Shown here piece after piece: positions 31,858 through 42,989 of a stretch of 64,000 nt of DNA. Position 1 is the stretch's first letter. Each line of letters starts with the position of its first letter. Source of the DNA: Cordia subcordata (taxonomy: Eukaryota; Streptophyta; Magnoliopsida; Boraginales; Cordiaceae); the NCBI GenBank assembly GCA_028554755.1, contig JAPTOF010000030.1, positions 1,612,001 to 1,676,000 of the forward strand, written 5' to 3'. Below the pieces are notes generated by a model. The model saw nothing but the letters and a program-made list of their open reading frames with translations. It did no database searches and was not told where the DNA came from. A program made the position numbers and the translations under genes.

Positions 31858-31986
31858 ATCTCTCTCCATATCTCTTTGTTTTATGTATGGAAGTCATATG
31901 TATGCTCAATAACTTGGAAAAAGAAAAGAGGTTTGCTTTCCATCCTAAGTCTGCCAAATTAAAGTTAATCATCTTTGTTTTGCTGC
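31858..31986 (+). pseudogene. LINE M RT segment between LINE E and LINE J
   Basis: L-S-P-Y-L-F-V-L-C-M-E-V, C-M-L-N-N-L-E, FHPKSAK and N-H-L-C-F-A, leading to the RT active site. It breaks off at J and resumes at 40491 with I-F-C-K-G-N. About 10 bases of the D-D codons are missing, a small target deletion. Confidence 0.75.
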
Positions 31987-32189
31987 AAAAACTTTTCTCT
32001 CTCTACCATGACTTTTCTCTCACCTCTTTCTAAGCTTCAGCAAATGCACCACCATACCACTGCCATTCACCACCATAAAACAACCATCTTTCTCCTCTAA
32101 ACCACCATCTACATATTCACTTGACGTAGCCTATACACTTTTTCACACATGTCCTTTTGCCCTAACCTTGAGTTCGTGGCTCGAAAGAA

Positions 32190-34231
32190 GAAAGTTTCAT
32201 CATCTTCTACAAAGACTAGCTCTCGGCTTAATGCAAAACTCTAATCCAAAAATTGCTCTAAAGAACACTCGAGCACCAACATAAGTGATATTGCTAAGTA
32301 TGAACTACTTTGATGAAGTTGAAGTGGCATATCCTCTCTCCTCTCATCATGAGATTGAAGAAGCTTCCTCAACTTCAAGTGAGGAATTTCTCAATATCTA
32401 TAATGCCACGAACGAAGGAAAAACCTATGAGAAATCACAAGAAACCCATCAACTCACTTGAAAGGAGCTTATTCAAAGCTTGAGTGCAAAGGAATCATAT
32501 AGAAGCTCCCCAGGGAAATTCTTGAGTTCAAGCACAAAGGAAAAGGGATATTACTAAACACCTATTTGTCTCTCCAACTATGAGCAATGGCTTATCTTTG
32601 CATAGTGCTGCACATTCAAGAGGAAAAGGTGTTGCGAGCTCAAGCTCTTCCTTCCACAGATGAATGGCTATTAGGGAAGAAAGAAAAGAAGATAAAGTCT
32701 AGCGATCGTTACATGATGGTCCTAGCTCAGCCGAAATGGAAGGTACTTTTGCTGGCCATAAGATTACTTTTTCTCCTACTTTATCTCCTAGTTTGATACC
32801 TAAGCAAGTTGGTACTACATTGGTCCATATGCAAGGAAATGGAAAAATTTTAAATGACCAAAATGAGACCAAAATGAAGAACCTTTCCCTCCTCTTAAAT
32901 CGGCTCAGCAAGCTCATTTTGGTCCACATTCTCCACGTGGACCTCATTTAAATGACATGGCTGACACATCAATTAAACTTGCCACATCACAATCAACTTG
33001 GACAAAAAAGCTAGAGACCAAAATGTTTCTTTTTTAAGACAAAATGAGAAGTCTTGGCAGCCACCTAGTGCTCATGGTTATGCAAATGAAAGAACTTCAA
33101 GAGGAACTAATGCAAATAGGAAGGAGAATGCTTGAAAGAGGCCACTTTACCTAAGGTTTGTCCCAAACTCAAACATAACAACTATGGATTGGGAAGGAGT
33201 TTTTGTTAAGGATATGTTGCCTAACTTAGGCTTACCCGAAGCAAAGACTTCCATTTTTAATGAAGTGCGTGAGGTTGAAGATCCTCCAAGTGACATGTAT
33301 GATGAGAGAGAAAGCTATTTCAAGCATTGTCTTGTATGGCAATTCCTTAGTGCTTCACCCCCTTACATACTCATAAGACGAATGGTGCATTTTGCTTGGG
33401 CAAAATTTGGGAGAGTTGAAATAAAAACAAAAGGGCAAGGTCTCTATATTTTTAAGTTTGAGAATGAAGAAAGTTGTCAAAGCATCATTCAACAACTTTG
33501 GCATGTCAATCATAGACCATTGCTCTTAAGGAAATGGGAACCAAACTTACAATTTGTCAACCTCACTTGTGAAAAAGTCCCTATTTGGGTTAAACTCCAC
33601 GATGTCCCACTTAGTCTTTGGTCAAGATGAGGATTAGGGTATGTGGCATCTTTTGTTGCAAGGCCATTGCAAATGGATGCATTAACAGAATCAAGGAATA
33701 ATCTTGAATTTGCTAGAGTATGCATTGAAGTTAATCTTGATGGAAACTTGTCGGATGTCATCTATCCAAAGCTTAAGGATGGTACAAAAGCCAAGGTTAG
33801 TGTTGATTATGCGTGGAAGCCTGTAAATTGTTCATATTGTAGAATGGTTGGACACTTTGAAAATGTTTGTCCTTCGAAACATAAGGATCAACAAGAGCAC
33901 CCTAAGGAAGCTCCATTAGTCAAACAAGTGCTAACTAAGTCTAATCAACCAACAAAATGTGAATGGCAAGTGGTTGAGAAGAAGAAGCCATTATGATCCA
34001 TCACGATAAGCAGAAGGAGTGTGTTAATGAAAAATGTGGCAACAATGGAACTAATAGACTATCTCAGGCAAGCACATCACCTTAGCCTAGAGATTAAAGC
34101 CCATCAAAATGTACACAAAATTCTTTCTCGGCCCTGGAAGCTAAGGTCATGGATGAAGGCCAAAAGGAAGAAGGTGAAATCATTGGTAAAGAGCCCCTAA
34201 TCTTCAAGACTCCTTTCCCCACAACTCATGA
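32190..34231 (+). pseudogene. LINE J ORF1
   Basis: N-terminus degenerate (V-A-R-K-K-K-V-S-S-S-S, start codon not visible, stop near 32240). DUF4283 open at 33184-33630 (CLVWQFLSASPPYILIRRMV, YIFKFENEESCQSIIQQLWH, VPIWVKLHDVPLSLWSR) and, after a TGA, 33643-33996 (ASFVARPLQMDALTESRNNL, knuckle C-S-Y-C-x4-H-x4-C intact). The tail ends at TGA 34229-34231, overlapping the ORF2 ATG. Confidence 0.8.
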
Positions 34232-35397
34232 TTTTTAGCACATGGAACATTAGGGGTTTCAATTCCCCTAGCAACCAAAAGGAGGTAACTCTTAGAATCC
34301 AAGGTTACTAGGAACTCTTCTTTTTTTGACATTTTGCCCGTTTTTCTTGTTTGGGCTATAACACCTTCAATGATAAAGCTATTGAGGGATGACTTTTGCT
34401 TTTTTGGAGAAAGAGTTGCAAAATCACCATTTTGGATTCAATGTATCAAGCTATACGTTGTCATGTAGATAATCATGATTCTATATCACTTTTGTCTATG
34501 GAAAAAATGATCATTCTTGCTGGGTTCTATTATGGAACAAATTAATCTCATGGAGTAGTATTTGCATTGACCTTGCTTGGTGTATTTTAGGAGATTTCAA
34601 TGAAATTCTTTAAGTTGGAGATAGATCCTCTTGCTCCTTACTTCCTTCAAGCTCTATGGACTTCAAGAAATGATCATTAAAGCAAGTATCTTTGAGCACA
34701 AAGGTAACGGACTTTACTTGGACTAACAGAAGTTTACTTAGTTGTTTTGTTGCTTGGGAAACTTGACAGGGCTAGGGTCAATGATAAATGGGGGAATTGC
34801 TTTCAAGACTCCTTGCTCCTTATTGAAAGCCCAGAGATCTCGAACCATAGTCCATTTATCATGCACACTAGCAAGCCCTTGACAAGTCTGCCAAAGCCTT
34901 TCAAATTCTTCAACGTGTGGACTAGTCATGAGCTTTTCAAGGACATGGTTGATTTACATTGGCGTACACGGGGCTTTGATACTCTAATGTATAAATTATA
35001 CCATAAACAAAATGCTCTCAAGAATGCTCTCAAGAATTTCAATCAAAAGCACTTTGCCATCATTGCCAATTTGATCAAAGCCCATAAGGATGATCTTAAA
35101 GCTATTCAGTATGATATACTTGATGTGGCTTATGGAGATGATTTGCTTATCCTAGAGAAAGAGATCATGATGGATATTTCATCTCTTAAAACCACTTACA
35201 ATGCTATGCTTTAACAAAAATCAAGAATAAATTGGCTCAAAGATGGGCATTCAAATACTAAGTTATTTCATAACACCATTAAGGGGAGAAAGTCAAAAAA
35301 CACTATTAGGGCTATTCTGGATGAAAATGAGACATTGATTAAGGATAAGGAAAAGGTCTAAGCTGAATTTCTTGGCTACTTTAAAAGCCTTCTTAGA
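34228..35397 (+). pseudogene. LINE J endonuclease and linker
   Basis: MIFSTWNIRGFNSPSNQKEV from the ATG at 34228, then broken frames with G-D-F-N-E-I-L near 34590-34610. The open stretch 34747-35214 holds LDRARVNDKW, LLIESPEISNHSPFIMHTSK and KQNALKNALKNFNQKHFAII. The terminal motif is S-N-H. N-T-K-L-F-H-N-T-I-K-G-R-K follows near 35250. Confidence 0.78.
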
Positions 35398-36606
35398 ATG
35401 CCAACAAGATATCATTCTAACATTGAAAGCATCAAGAACATCTTGGGAAAAATGATTGGTGAAGACTTTGCTCAAAGCCTTATTGCCTCCCTCACCAAAG
35501 AGTTGATTAAAGATACTTTATTTTCCCTCAATCCCAATAAAAGCCCTAGTCCAGATGGATTTACATCTCACTTCTATATGGCTTATTGGGATATTGTAGA
35601 AGAAGATGTCATCAATGCCATTACCTCCTTCTTTGATTCCTTCAAGATACTCAAAGAGGTAAATTATACTATTATTGCCCTTCTTCCTAAGGTCCAAAAC
35701 CCAATCAAAGTGAAGGATTATAGGTCCATTTCGTGTTGCAACACAATCTACAAATGCATTACAGAATTGATTGCAAATAGGCTTAAAGAATGTTTACATA
35801 CTATTATCTTCCACAACCAATCAGCCTTCATCAAAGGGAGACTCATCAATGAGAATATCCTTCTTGCTCATGATATTCTTAGGGGTTATTCTAGAGCCTA
35901 TATTTCTCCAAGATGTGCTTTTAAGCTTGATCTTATGAAAGCATTTGACTCTTTAAATTGGAATTTCATTGAGAATTCTCTTTTGACATTTGGTTTTCCC
36001 CAAAAATTTGTGGGATGGATTATGGAGTGTATTACTACTCCTAGATATTCCATTGGCATAAATGGGAGTCTTGAAGGTTACTTCTTGGGTGCAAATAGTT
36101 TAAGGCAAGGTGATCATACTTCCCCTTATCTCTTTGTAATTTGCATAGAGGTCTTATCTTGTATGCTCAATGTTTTGAAGAATAATCTGGGTTTTGAGTT
36201 TCATCCTAAATGTGCTAAGCTTGATTTCAATCATCTTTGTTTTGTAGATGATCTCTTCATTTTTTGCCAAAGTAATCTTAGTTCCATCAAGTGCATCTGT
36301 GAAGTCTTGGAAAACTTTTGCAATATGTTTGGCCTTAAAATAAATCCAGCAAAAAGTGATATCTTCTTGGGAGGAGTGGATTGTAATGTTAAAGAGGAAA
36401 TCAAGTTACTCATGGGTTTTAATGAAGGTACTCTTCCCATCAAATATCTTGGGATTTCACTTGTGTCTAGGAAATTAAGGAAAAGTGATTGTCTCCCTCC
36501 TGTTGAGAAGATTACTAAAAGGATTGATCATTGGACTAAAAAGTGGCTTTCCTTTGCAGGTAGGGTTTTGCTTATTAAATCCACTCTTGTTCAAATTGTT
36601 GCATAA
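35398..36606 (+). CDS. LINE J reverse transcriptase
   Basis: 402 open codons spanning nearly the whole RT: FSLNPNKSPSPDGFTSHFYM, YRSISCCNTIYKCITELIAN, QSAFIKGRLINENILLAHDI, CAFKLDLMKAFDSLNWNF, SLRQGDHTSPYLFVICIEVL, CFVDDLFIFCQ (F-V-D-D), FLGGVDCNVKEEIKLL and YLGISLVSRKLRKSDCLPPV. G-D-H replaces the usual G-D-P, and P-S-P-D-G the usual P-G-P-D-G. It ends at a TAA before W-A-G-T. This is the best-preserved RT in the window and may be annotated as a gene, but it is a LINE fragment. Confidence 0.9.
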   Translation: MPTRYHSNIESIKNILGKMIGEDFAQSLIASLTKELIKDTLFSLNPNKSPSPDGFTSHFYMAYWDIVEEDVINAITSFFDSFKILKEVNYTIIALLPKVQNPIKVKDYRSISCCNTIYKCITELIANRLKECLHTIIFHNQSAFIKGRLINENILLAHDILRGYSRAYISPRCAFKLDLMKAFDSLNWNFIENSLLTFGFPQKFVGWIMECITTPRYSIGINGSLEGYFLGANSLRQGDHTSPYLFVICIEVLSCMLNVLKNNLGFEFHPKCAKLDFNHLCFVDDLFIFCQSNLSSIKCICEVLENFCNMFGLKINPAKSDIFLGGVDCNVKEEIKLLMGFNEGTLPIKYLGISLVSRKLRKSDCLPPVEKITKRIDHWTKKWLSFAGRVLLIKSTLVQIVA

Positions 36607-36618
36607 TGGGCTGGTACA

Positions 36619-37740
36619 TTGATTCTTCCAAAAGGTGTTATTAATTCAATTGAATCCAAAATCAAAGCTTTTCTTTGGAGGGGAATAGGACCAAAAGTTG
36701 CTTGGAAAGATGTTTGCCTTCTTCTTTTTGAAGGAGGTTTAGGCATTAGAAGGCTTAAAGACATCAACTTGGCCTCACTTACTAAGATTTTTTGGAGGAT
36801 GTATGCATGTAGGGATACTTTGTGGAGCAAATGGGTTCATGCAAATTACATTAAAGGAAAATCCATTTGGACAATTAATTATCCTGTTAAAGATAGTTAG
36901 ATTCTTAAAACTTTGTTAAAGATCCATGAGATCGTAAAGCCTCATCTTGTTCACTCTATTGGTAATGGAGCTTCAACTCTCTTTTGGCATGATAAAGGCA
37001 TCCAACTAGACCACTCTTTCAACAATGGAGTTCAACTTTTGCTAATCTCTCTTATTATTCCAAGGTATGTGATGTTATTTTTGGTCCAAATTGGATTTGG
37101 CCAAGCTTTCTTCTTGAGCTTGATCCTTGCCGACAACATTATTTCCCTCACCCCAATAGAAATGACAAGATTTTTTTGAAACTCTTAAAAGATGGAGCTT
37201 TTTCTTTTAATTGCAGTTGGAAACACCTAAGAGACAAAGGCAATCATACTCCTTGGGCAAACTTAGCTTAGTTTAAGGGTTATATACTGAAGCATGGTTT
37301 TCTTTTTTGGCTAGTTTACCTAGACCGTCTCACCACAAAATATAGGCTTTTGGAATGGAATCTCAACATCAATCCGGCTTGTATTTTTTGCAACATGTCA
37401 TGTGAGACAAGAGACCATCTCTTTTTTGAATGCTCTTTCACAAAGCAAATTTGGAGACTCGGGGTTAACCTTTTTAACATTCCATATACTTTGGTCAATT
37501 GGGGAATATCATTACTTTTGTCACCCACATGCACTTGAAAAGCATCTAAAAGCTACTCTTCTTAAGCTTCTTCTTATAGCAAGTGTTTACAATATATGGA
37601 TGAAGCAAAATCGAAAGATCTTCAAGAATGAATACAAGACTGAGGAGTATCTTTTTCAAGCTATTTTCAATGATGTACGTTGCAAAATGTCGCTTGGGAG
37701 AAAATTCACAAATAGTGCTTTTAACAAAGATTTTTGTAAA
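36619..37740 (+). pseudogene. LINE J thumb, zf-RVT and C-terminus
   Basis: 36619-36900: SIESKIKAFLWRGIGPKVAW, FEGGLGIRRLKDINLASLTK, FWRMYACRDTLWSKW. 36913-37179 then shifts. 37350-37538: NINPACIFCNMSCETRDHLF. 37402-37740: IASVYNIWMKQNRKIFKNEY and NDVRCKMSLGRKF. Element K cuts it at 37740; the end W-K-L-D-D-I-L-V lies at about 40380-40405. Confidence 0.82.
37730..37740. repeat. TSD of element K (left copy)
   Basis: ATTTTTGTAAA at 37730-37740 and 40369-40379. Removing K plus one copy rejoins D-F-C-K with the W-K-L end of LINE J ORF2. Confidence 0.82.
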
Positions 37741-38920
37741 CATCCAAAGGGGGATCAACCACATCTCTTTTACCCTCAACATAGATAGGTGAGTGCTCCT
37801 CAAGATTCAATTTGTTAATGTAAAATTCAACAAATATAGCATCCCAATTTGGAGTAGGATTGTTAATAGTAGGAGCATACCTTGGTAGGAGTGGCCTTCT
37901 CCATGCGTTTTGATTGTGATAACCATTATTATTGGAAGAAGCTTTCTTATGAGCTGTAGCAACAAAAGAAGTTTTCTGGAATTTTTCATGTTGATTTCCT
38001 CGATTAGGTCAAGTGGCATCTCTAATTGACTTGGCATCCAAATCATCCTTAAGGTGGCTGCCATGTGTAGGTGAAATGGCACTAGCAGTCGGCATGTTTA
38101 AGGGACAGAAATCCTCAACATATTCAGCTAAAAGTGTGCTTTGAAATTGTAAGTTTGCTGTACCATTGGGGTTTGGTTGATGAGGTGTCGAAATCTGATT
38201 AGTTGTGGTAGCAACAATGTCAAAATGACCAGGATAAGGTGCTGGAATTTCATAAATAATGTATACTCTCCTCTCTAAATAACCAATAAGTAATGATCGC
38301 TGTACTTCACTAGTTTCCTCAAGTTCAAATCTCGGCTATTTTAGCTCCAATTTGGCGTCATTTTCCATCTTGAAACTTTGAATTAGAGGCTGGAAACACG
38401 TTCTTTGCATGAAAGGGATCAAAATGAGATCCAATGTGAATACGTGTGGTGAGACTTTTCAAAGACGAGTTGGAGTTGGCTACCATGGATGCACTTCGAA
38501 GCTCACCTTGAGATTTATCTTCTTTCATAGTTGAAGCATTTAACTCATTTTATGCTTGAAAATCTTTTGGTATTTCCACCATTTTAGCAAGCATATTTAC
38601 CCCAACCATATTCATGTATGGTAAAGTTTTAAGCTTGGAGTTCATTGACATTGGAGAGGAAGATTGTGAGGGTAAGAAGCCCATGTTATAGCAAGCATCA
38701 TAAGCTAACTTGAACTTAAGGCTTGAGTTGGTGGTGGATTAATCTTTAACAACCAGCAAAGATGAGGATTGTTCATGCATGGAAGGAGGAACGTTTCTAC
38801 CGTGCTTAAGATTTTCAACATCATTTTGAGGGTGTTCTTCATAGGACTCTTTAAGCTTTTCATTTATAGCTTTGATTCTTGCACCTTTCCTAGCTGAAAT
38901 GTGATTTTTCTTTTTAGGCA
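37741..38920 (-). pseudogene. Element K ORF1 N-terminal half (inverted)
   Basis: Start MPKKKNHISARKGARIKAIN at about 38920 (open 38921-38739), then a degenerate middle, W-R-R-P-L-L-P-R-Y-A-P, and E-G-K-R-D-V-V-D-P-P-L-D just before the element edge at 37741, the point where DUF4283 begins in other copies. Confidence 0.75.
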
Positions 38921-39033
38921 TGACGGGAAAAAAAGAAAAAAAGAGGAGGAAGAAAGATGCAAGATGGTAGAGTTTTTAGAGAGAAGAGAAAGCATTCTAG
39001 CTAAAGAGAGAGAAAGCTTTTTCCTTTGCAAAC

Positions 39034-39965
39034 TAAATCTTGGATTATGCTCCAACTTTTTAACCTTGCTTGGAAACATTTTGGTAATGTTGAACTCAAA
39101 ACAAAAGGTCAAGGATTGTTCAGTTTTAAATTTGAAAAATGAGAAATATTGCCAAAAAGTGCTTGAACAATTATGGCATGTCAACCATCAACCACTTTTG
39201 CTTCAAAAATAGGAGCCATATCTACAATTTGTTAACTTGAAATGTGATAAAGTTCCAATATGGATTAAGCTTAGGAATGTGCCTCTCTTTCTTTGGTCTA
39301 GGAGAGGACTTGGGTATATATCATCTTTCATTGGTAGGCCTATTCAAATGGATTCTCTTACAGAATCAAGAAGCAACCTTGAATTTGCCCGGGTTTGTGT
39401 GGAAGTTAATTTGGAAGAAGAATTACCGGAGGAGATTTATCCAAAACTTAAGGATGGAACTAGAGTAAAAGTTGAGGTGGAACATGATTGGAGACCATCC
39501 AAATGCTCCAAATGCAAAATTGTTGGCCATGCTGATAAGTTTTTCCCTTTGTATCAAGCTTCACAAGATACACAATATAAAAATGCTTAAGTAGCTCCAA
39601 AGCCGATAACTGGAGATGAATGGATTTTGGTTGGAAAGAAACAAATATCACAAAATGCAAAGAGTGCTATCCAAGAATGAGTAGTGGAGGAAAGCCCCCA
39701 ACCTTGTGCAACAAATTCACCAAGGAAAATGCATAATGCCAATTCCCAAGCCAAGTTGGCCTCTTGGCCTAACTTGCCAAAGAGAAACCTCTCTCAACAA
39801 ATGAATGCTTGCCCAAATATATATATTAGCAACCACTTTTTAGCATTGAGTTTGGATGAAATGGTTGAAGGTACCTTACCCAATGTTGTTCTGATTGATG
39901 CCTGGGATAAAGACAAAGACCATGATCGAGGCAAAGGGTCACCGAGGATTCATACAACTCTCTAA
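39034..39965 (+). pseudogene. Element K ORF1 C-terminal half
   Basis: Resumes in DUF4283 (A-W-K-H-F-G-N-V-E-L, KYCQKVLEQLWHVNHQPLLL), a TAG, then 39237-39590: KCDKVPIWIKLRNVPLFLWS, RRGLGYISSFIGRPIQMDSL, FARVCVEVNLEEELPEEIYP and a knuckle C-S-K-C-x4-H-x4-F that has lost the last cysteine. The tail 39684-39965 is in another frame. ORF1 is of the LWSRRGL group although the 3' UTR is of the hairpin type. Confidence 0.8.
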
Positions 39966-40030
39966 AGTGCTCTAAGATTGGGTCAATTCTTTGTTTTTAT
40001 TTTTTTTGTTTCTTCTTGATTGTACTTATT

Positions 40031-40309
40031 CCTCAACCTCGGGTTTGATTGAATTCATGTTTAGGGTTGAGGAGTCATTTCATGATTGTTTCTTGTCCTT
40101 GGCTACCCCTCATTCCTTATCTTGTATGGCTTTGTTTAGTGAAATGAGGGGTGATGCATTTTTTGGTTTTCTCTCTCCCCTAAGCCTAGTTCTTGTTTTG
40201 TAATGTTGTATCCTTGTTTAGTGAAATGAGGGGTGATGCATTTTTTTGGTTTTCTCTCTCCCCTAAGCCTAGTTCTTGTTTTGTAATGTTGTATCCATGG
40301 CTTGAGGGG
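40031..40309 (+). other. Array of three hairpins in the 3' UTR of element K
   Basis: Hairpin 1: CCTCAACC (40031-40038) with GGTTGAGG (40065-40072). Hairpin 2: ACCCCTCATT (40105-40114) with AATGAGGGGT (40143-40152). Hairpin 3: CCCCTAAGCC (40260-40269) with GGCTTGAGGGG (40299-40309, one base unpaired). Loops are 26, 28 and 29 bases. Confidence 0.8.
40134..40298 (+). repeat. 82 bp tandem duplication in the 3' UTR of element K
   Basis: GTTTAGTGAAATGAGGGGTG starts both copies (40134 and 40216). The copies differ by one T in a T-run. The duplication repeats the right arm of hairpin 2 and the left arm of hairpin 3. Confidence 0.9.
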
Positions 40310-40490
40310 TTTGGATGGCTTGTACCAATTTGCGTCTTAAAAACTCTACTTAACTCACAAAAACAAATATTTTTGTAAATGATGGAAGTTAGACGATATA
40401 CTTGTGTAACATTGTAGAGGTTCTCTTTTGTACTCGTCCTTATACTTGTATATTTGTTGTGATTAATACAAAAATTGCACTGATTTAGCA

Positions 40491-42042
40491 AAAAATCTTT
40501 TGTAAGGGCAACTCAAACTTTATTGAATGTATCATGAATGTTTTGAGCACTTTTCAATCTTTTTTGGGGCTGAAAGTAAATAATGCAAAGAGTGATATTT
40601 TCCTTGGAGGTGTCCCAAACAATGAAAAGCTTGTCATTCTTACCAAAGTGGATTTCAAGGAGAGAACTCTCCCAATCCGTTATTTAGGCATTCCACTTGT
40701 CTCAAGAAAGCTTAGAAGAGCTGATTGTGCTCCTCTGTTGGAGAAAATTACAAACAAGCTTAATAGTTGGACTATGAAATGACTTTCTTATGCAGGTAGA
40801 TTACTTCATATTAAATCCACTCTTACCTAGATTTGTTCTTTTTGGCCTGGAACTTTCATGCTTCCAAAGGGTATTATTGCCACAATTGAGTTAAAATTCA
40901 AGGCCTTTCTACGGAGAGGTACTGGTGCAAAGATTGCTTGGAAAGATATTTGTGTTCCCTTTGATGAAGGTGGGCTGAATGCTCACAAAATTGTTGATAT
41001 TAACACCACTTTTCTTTTGAAGATCTTTTGAAGAATCTACTCAAAAAGAGACTCACTTTGGAGTAAATGGGTGCATGGGAATTACATTAAGAATGAATCA
41101 GTTTGGACTATCTCTACACCAAAAGATACTAGCTGGATCCTTAAAGTGTTGATAAATTTACAAGAAGTTGTAAGGAATCATATTACCCACTCTCTGGGTA
41201 GGGGCACTCAAACCTTCTTTTGGCATGATAAATGGCATTCAAGTGGTATTCTTAGTAGCCATTGGAGCTCCACTTTCACTACTCCCACACTTTTGGCAAA
41301 GATTAGTGATGGTTATTGTAATGATGCATGGATTTGGCCTCCTTATTTGTTGCATATTGACACTTCAAGTTTCCCTATCAATCGTGAATGTGCTGATACC
41401 TTCATTTGGGAACTTTCCCCAAATGGGAAATTCAATTTCAAACACACATGGGAGCACATTAGAGCAAAAAAAAAATGAAGATTCAGTGGCATAAACTTGT
41501 TTGGTTCATGGGTCACTCACCTAGACATGCATTCATTTGTTGGCTTGCTCTCTGGGACCGGCTTAATACAAAAATTCAGAATTCTTTCTTTGGGGATGGA
41601 AATCAATCCAATGCGTACCTTTTGCAACATGGGTTGTGAAACCCGAAACCACCGTTTCTTTGAATGTTGCTTCACTAGAAGGATTTGGAGGAAGGGCTTA
41701 CAACTCACTTAGGTCTGAGAATCCTTGATTAATTGGGATGATATTCTTGTCTTCATTACTCCCTTTGCACTTGAGAAGAATCTTAAAGCAACCATCTTGA
41801 AACATCTCATAGGAGCCACTATTTATCATATTTGGACAGAAAGGGACAATCAGGAATTCAGCAAAGGAGTCAAGACCGAGGAGCAAATTTTCTCATCTAT
41901 CCATAATGATGTTAAGCTTAAATGCTCTTTTGGAAAAAAAAAAGGTTTGTTTCCCCTAGCATTAACAAATATATTTGTGAGAATTGGGCTTAGAAAATGT
42001 TATTGTATAGTCCTTTTTTGTAAATGTTCTTTTCTTTTGTGA
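40491..42042 (+). pseudogene. LINE M ORF2 C-terminal third
   Basis: Resumes I-F-C-K-G-N, then (40534-40782) VNNAKSDIFLGGVPNNEKLV and YLGIPLVSRKLRRADCAPLL; 41071-41478 NYIKNESVWTI, FFWHDKWHSSGILSSHWSST and FNFKHTWEHIRAKKK; 41497-41712 INPMRTFCNMGCETRNHRFF; 41725-42042 ATIYHIWTERDNQEFSKGVK. The poly-A is at 42065-42071. Confidence 0.82.
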
Positions 42043-42074
42043 ATACAAAAACCTCACTTTTGTCGCAAAAAAAC

Positions 42075-42974
42075 AAAAAAGTCTACTGGCATAAGAAAGC
42101 CAATTATTTGCCAAATTCTCCATTTCCTATTTATCTTTTCCAGGAGAGGAAGAAAGTCATTTTTCCTTAACTTTCTAGTGACAAGGGGAATGCCTAAGTA
42201 ACAAATAGGAAGCATACCTTCTTTGTAGTTCACTTCCTCCAAGATACTTGCCTTACAGCAGAAACAATGCCTTTGAGGAAAATATCACTTTTTGATTTAT
42301 TGATCCTCAACCCTAAGTAGCTTGAAAAGATCTCCAAAGTATCCAAGATGCATTTGATGGATTTGAGGTTGCCTTTGCAAAAAAATGAAGAGATCATTCG
42401 CAAAACAAAGATGATTAAGCTTCAGAGAGATGCATTTGAGATGCTAGCCAAAATTTTAGTTTGAGCTAAGCTTGTTGAGGATGCAAGAAAGAACATCCAT
42501 AGAAATAACAAAGAGATAAGGTGAGAGGGGATCACCTTGTCTAATGCTATTTGCACCCTTGAAGTAACCTTCCAAGCCACCATTAATGGAGATAGAAAAG
42601 TTTGGAGTAGAGATACACGCCATAATTTAATCCACAAATCTTCTAGGAAAACCAAAAGTAATGAGGGTTCTTTCAAAGAATTTGCAATTTAAAGTATCAA
42701 AAGCCTTCATAGTTTCCACTTAAAGGACACATCTTGGTGAAATATGAGCTCTAGTGTAACCCCATAGCAAATCATGAGCAATTAGGATATTTTCATTGAT
42801 AAGCCAATTCTTCACAAAAGTGGATTGGTTCCAAGAAATGATTTGCTCTAAACAATTCTTCATTCTATTTGCAAGAATTTTAGCAATGCATTTGTAAATT
42901 GTATTGCAACAAGATATTGGCCGATAGTCCTTTACCCAAGTAGGATTATGGATTTTAGGTACAAAAGCAATGTA
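42075..42974 (-). pseudogene. LINE A RT fragment
   Basis: 42995-42720: EVNATYIAFVPKIHNPTWVK, DYRPISCCNTIYKCIAKILA, QSTFVKNWLINENILIAHDL. 42676-42422 is a shifted frame over the palm (the correct frame includes G-D-P-L-S-P-Y). 42242-42075: YLGIPLVTRKLRKNDFLPLL. Stops interrupt it, and element Q enters at the N-terminal edge. Confidence 0.8.
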
Positions 42975-42989
42975 AGTAGCATTTACCTC
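42975..42989. repeat. TSD of element Q (left copy)
   Basis: AGTAGCATTTACCTC at 42975-42989 and 45581-45595, inside K-E-V-N-A-T codons of LINE A RT on the minus strand. Confidence 0.92.

Larger units (their letters stand above)
37741..40368 (+). mobile_element. ORF1-only LINE derivative K with an inverted 5' half
   Basis: 2.63 kb with an 11 bp TSD. 37741-39023 is minus-strand and holds the leader and N-terminal ORF1; 39034-40368 is plus-strand and holds the rest of ORF1, the 3' UTR and the tail ACTTAACTCACAAAAAC. The 5' end of the inverted part abuts the direct part, with a short piece of DUF4283 lost at the joint. This is the layout left by twin priming. Confidence 0.82.
31987..40490 (+). 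mobile_element. LINE J: near full-length, contains ORF1-only element K
   Basis: Leader from CTTTTCTCTCTCTACCATG (31987), ORF1 about 32190-34231, ORF2 34228-37740 and 40369-40410, then 3' UTR and GCAAAAAA at 40483-40490. Without K it is about 5.87 kb, like M and S. It lies in LINE M RT beside the active-site codons. It holds the longest open RT stretch in the window. Confidence 0.85.
5251..42074 (+). mobile_element. LINE M: full-length element carrying six nested insertions
   Basis: Pieces 5251-6541, 8530-8794, 10333-13017, 22335-22351, 31877-31986 and 40491-42074 add up to about 5.95 kb and give leader, ORF1, ORF2 endonuclease, RT and zf-RVT in order, ending in a CTCACTTTTGTCGCAAAAAAA tail. 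The breaks are P (TSD 14 bp), N (14 bp), Copia (5 bp), H and E (17-19 bp) and J. The ends match LINE A RT sequence on both sides (diverged 19 bp pair at 5186-5204 and about 42075-42093), so M is taken as inserted in A. Confidence 0.75.

Noticed and set aside
32587..32951. Short plus-strand ORFs within 32-33 kb as possible host genes
   Set aside because: They sit where the LINE J ORF1 N-terminal region is expected, between the leader and DUF4283, and have no independent similarity.
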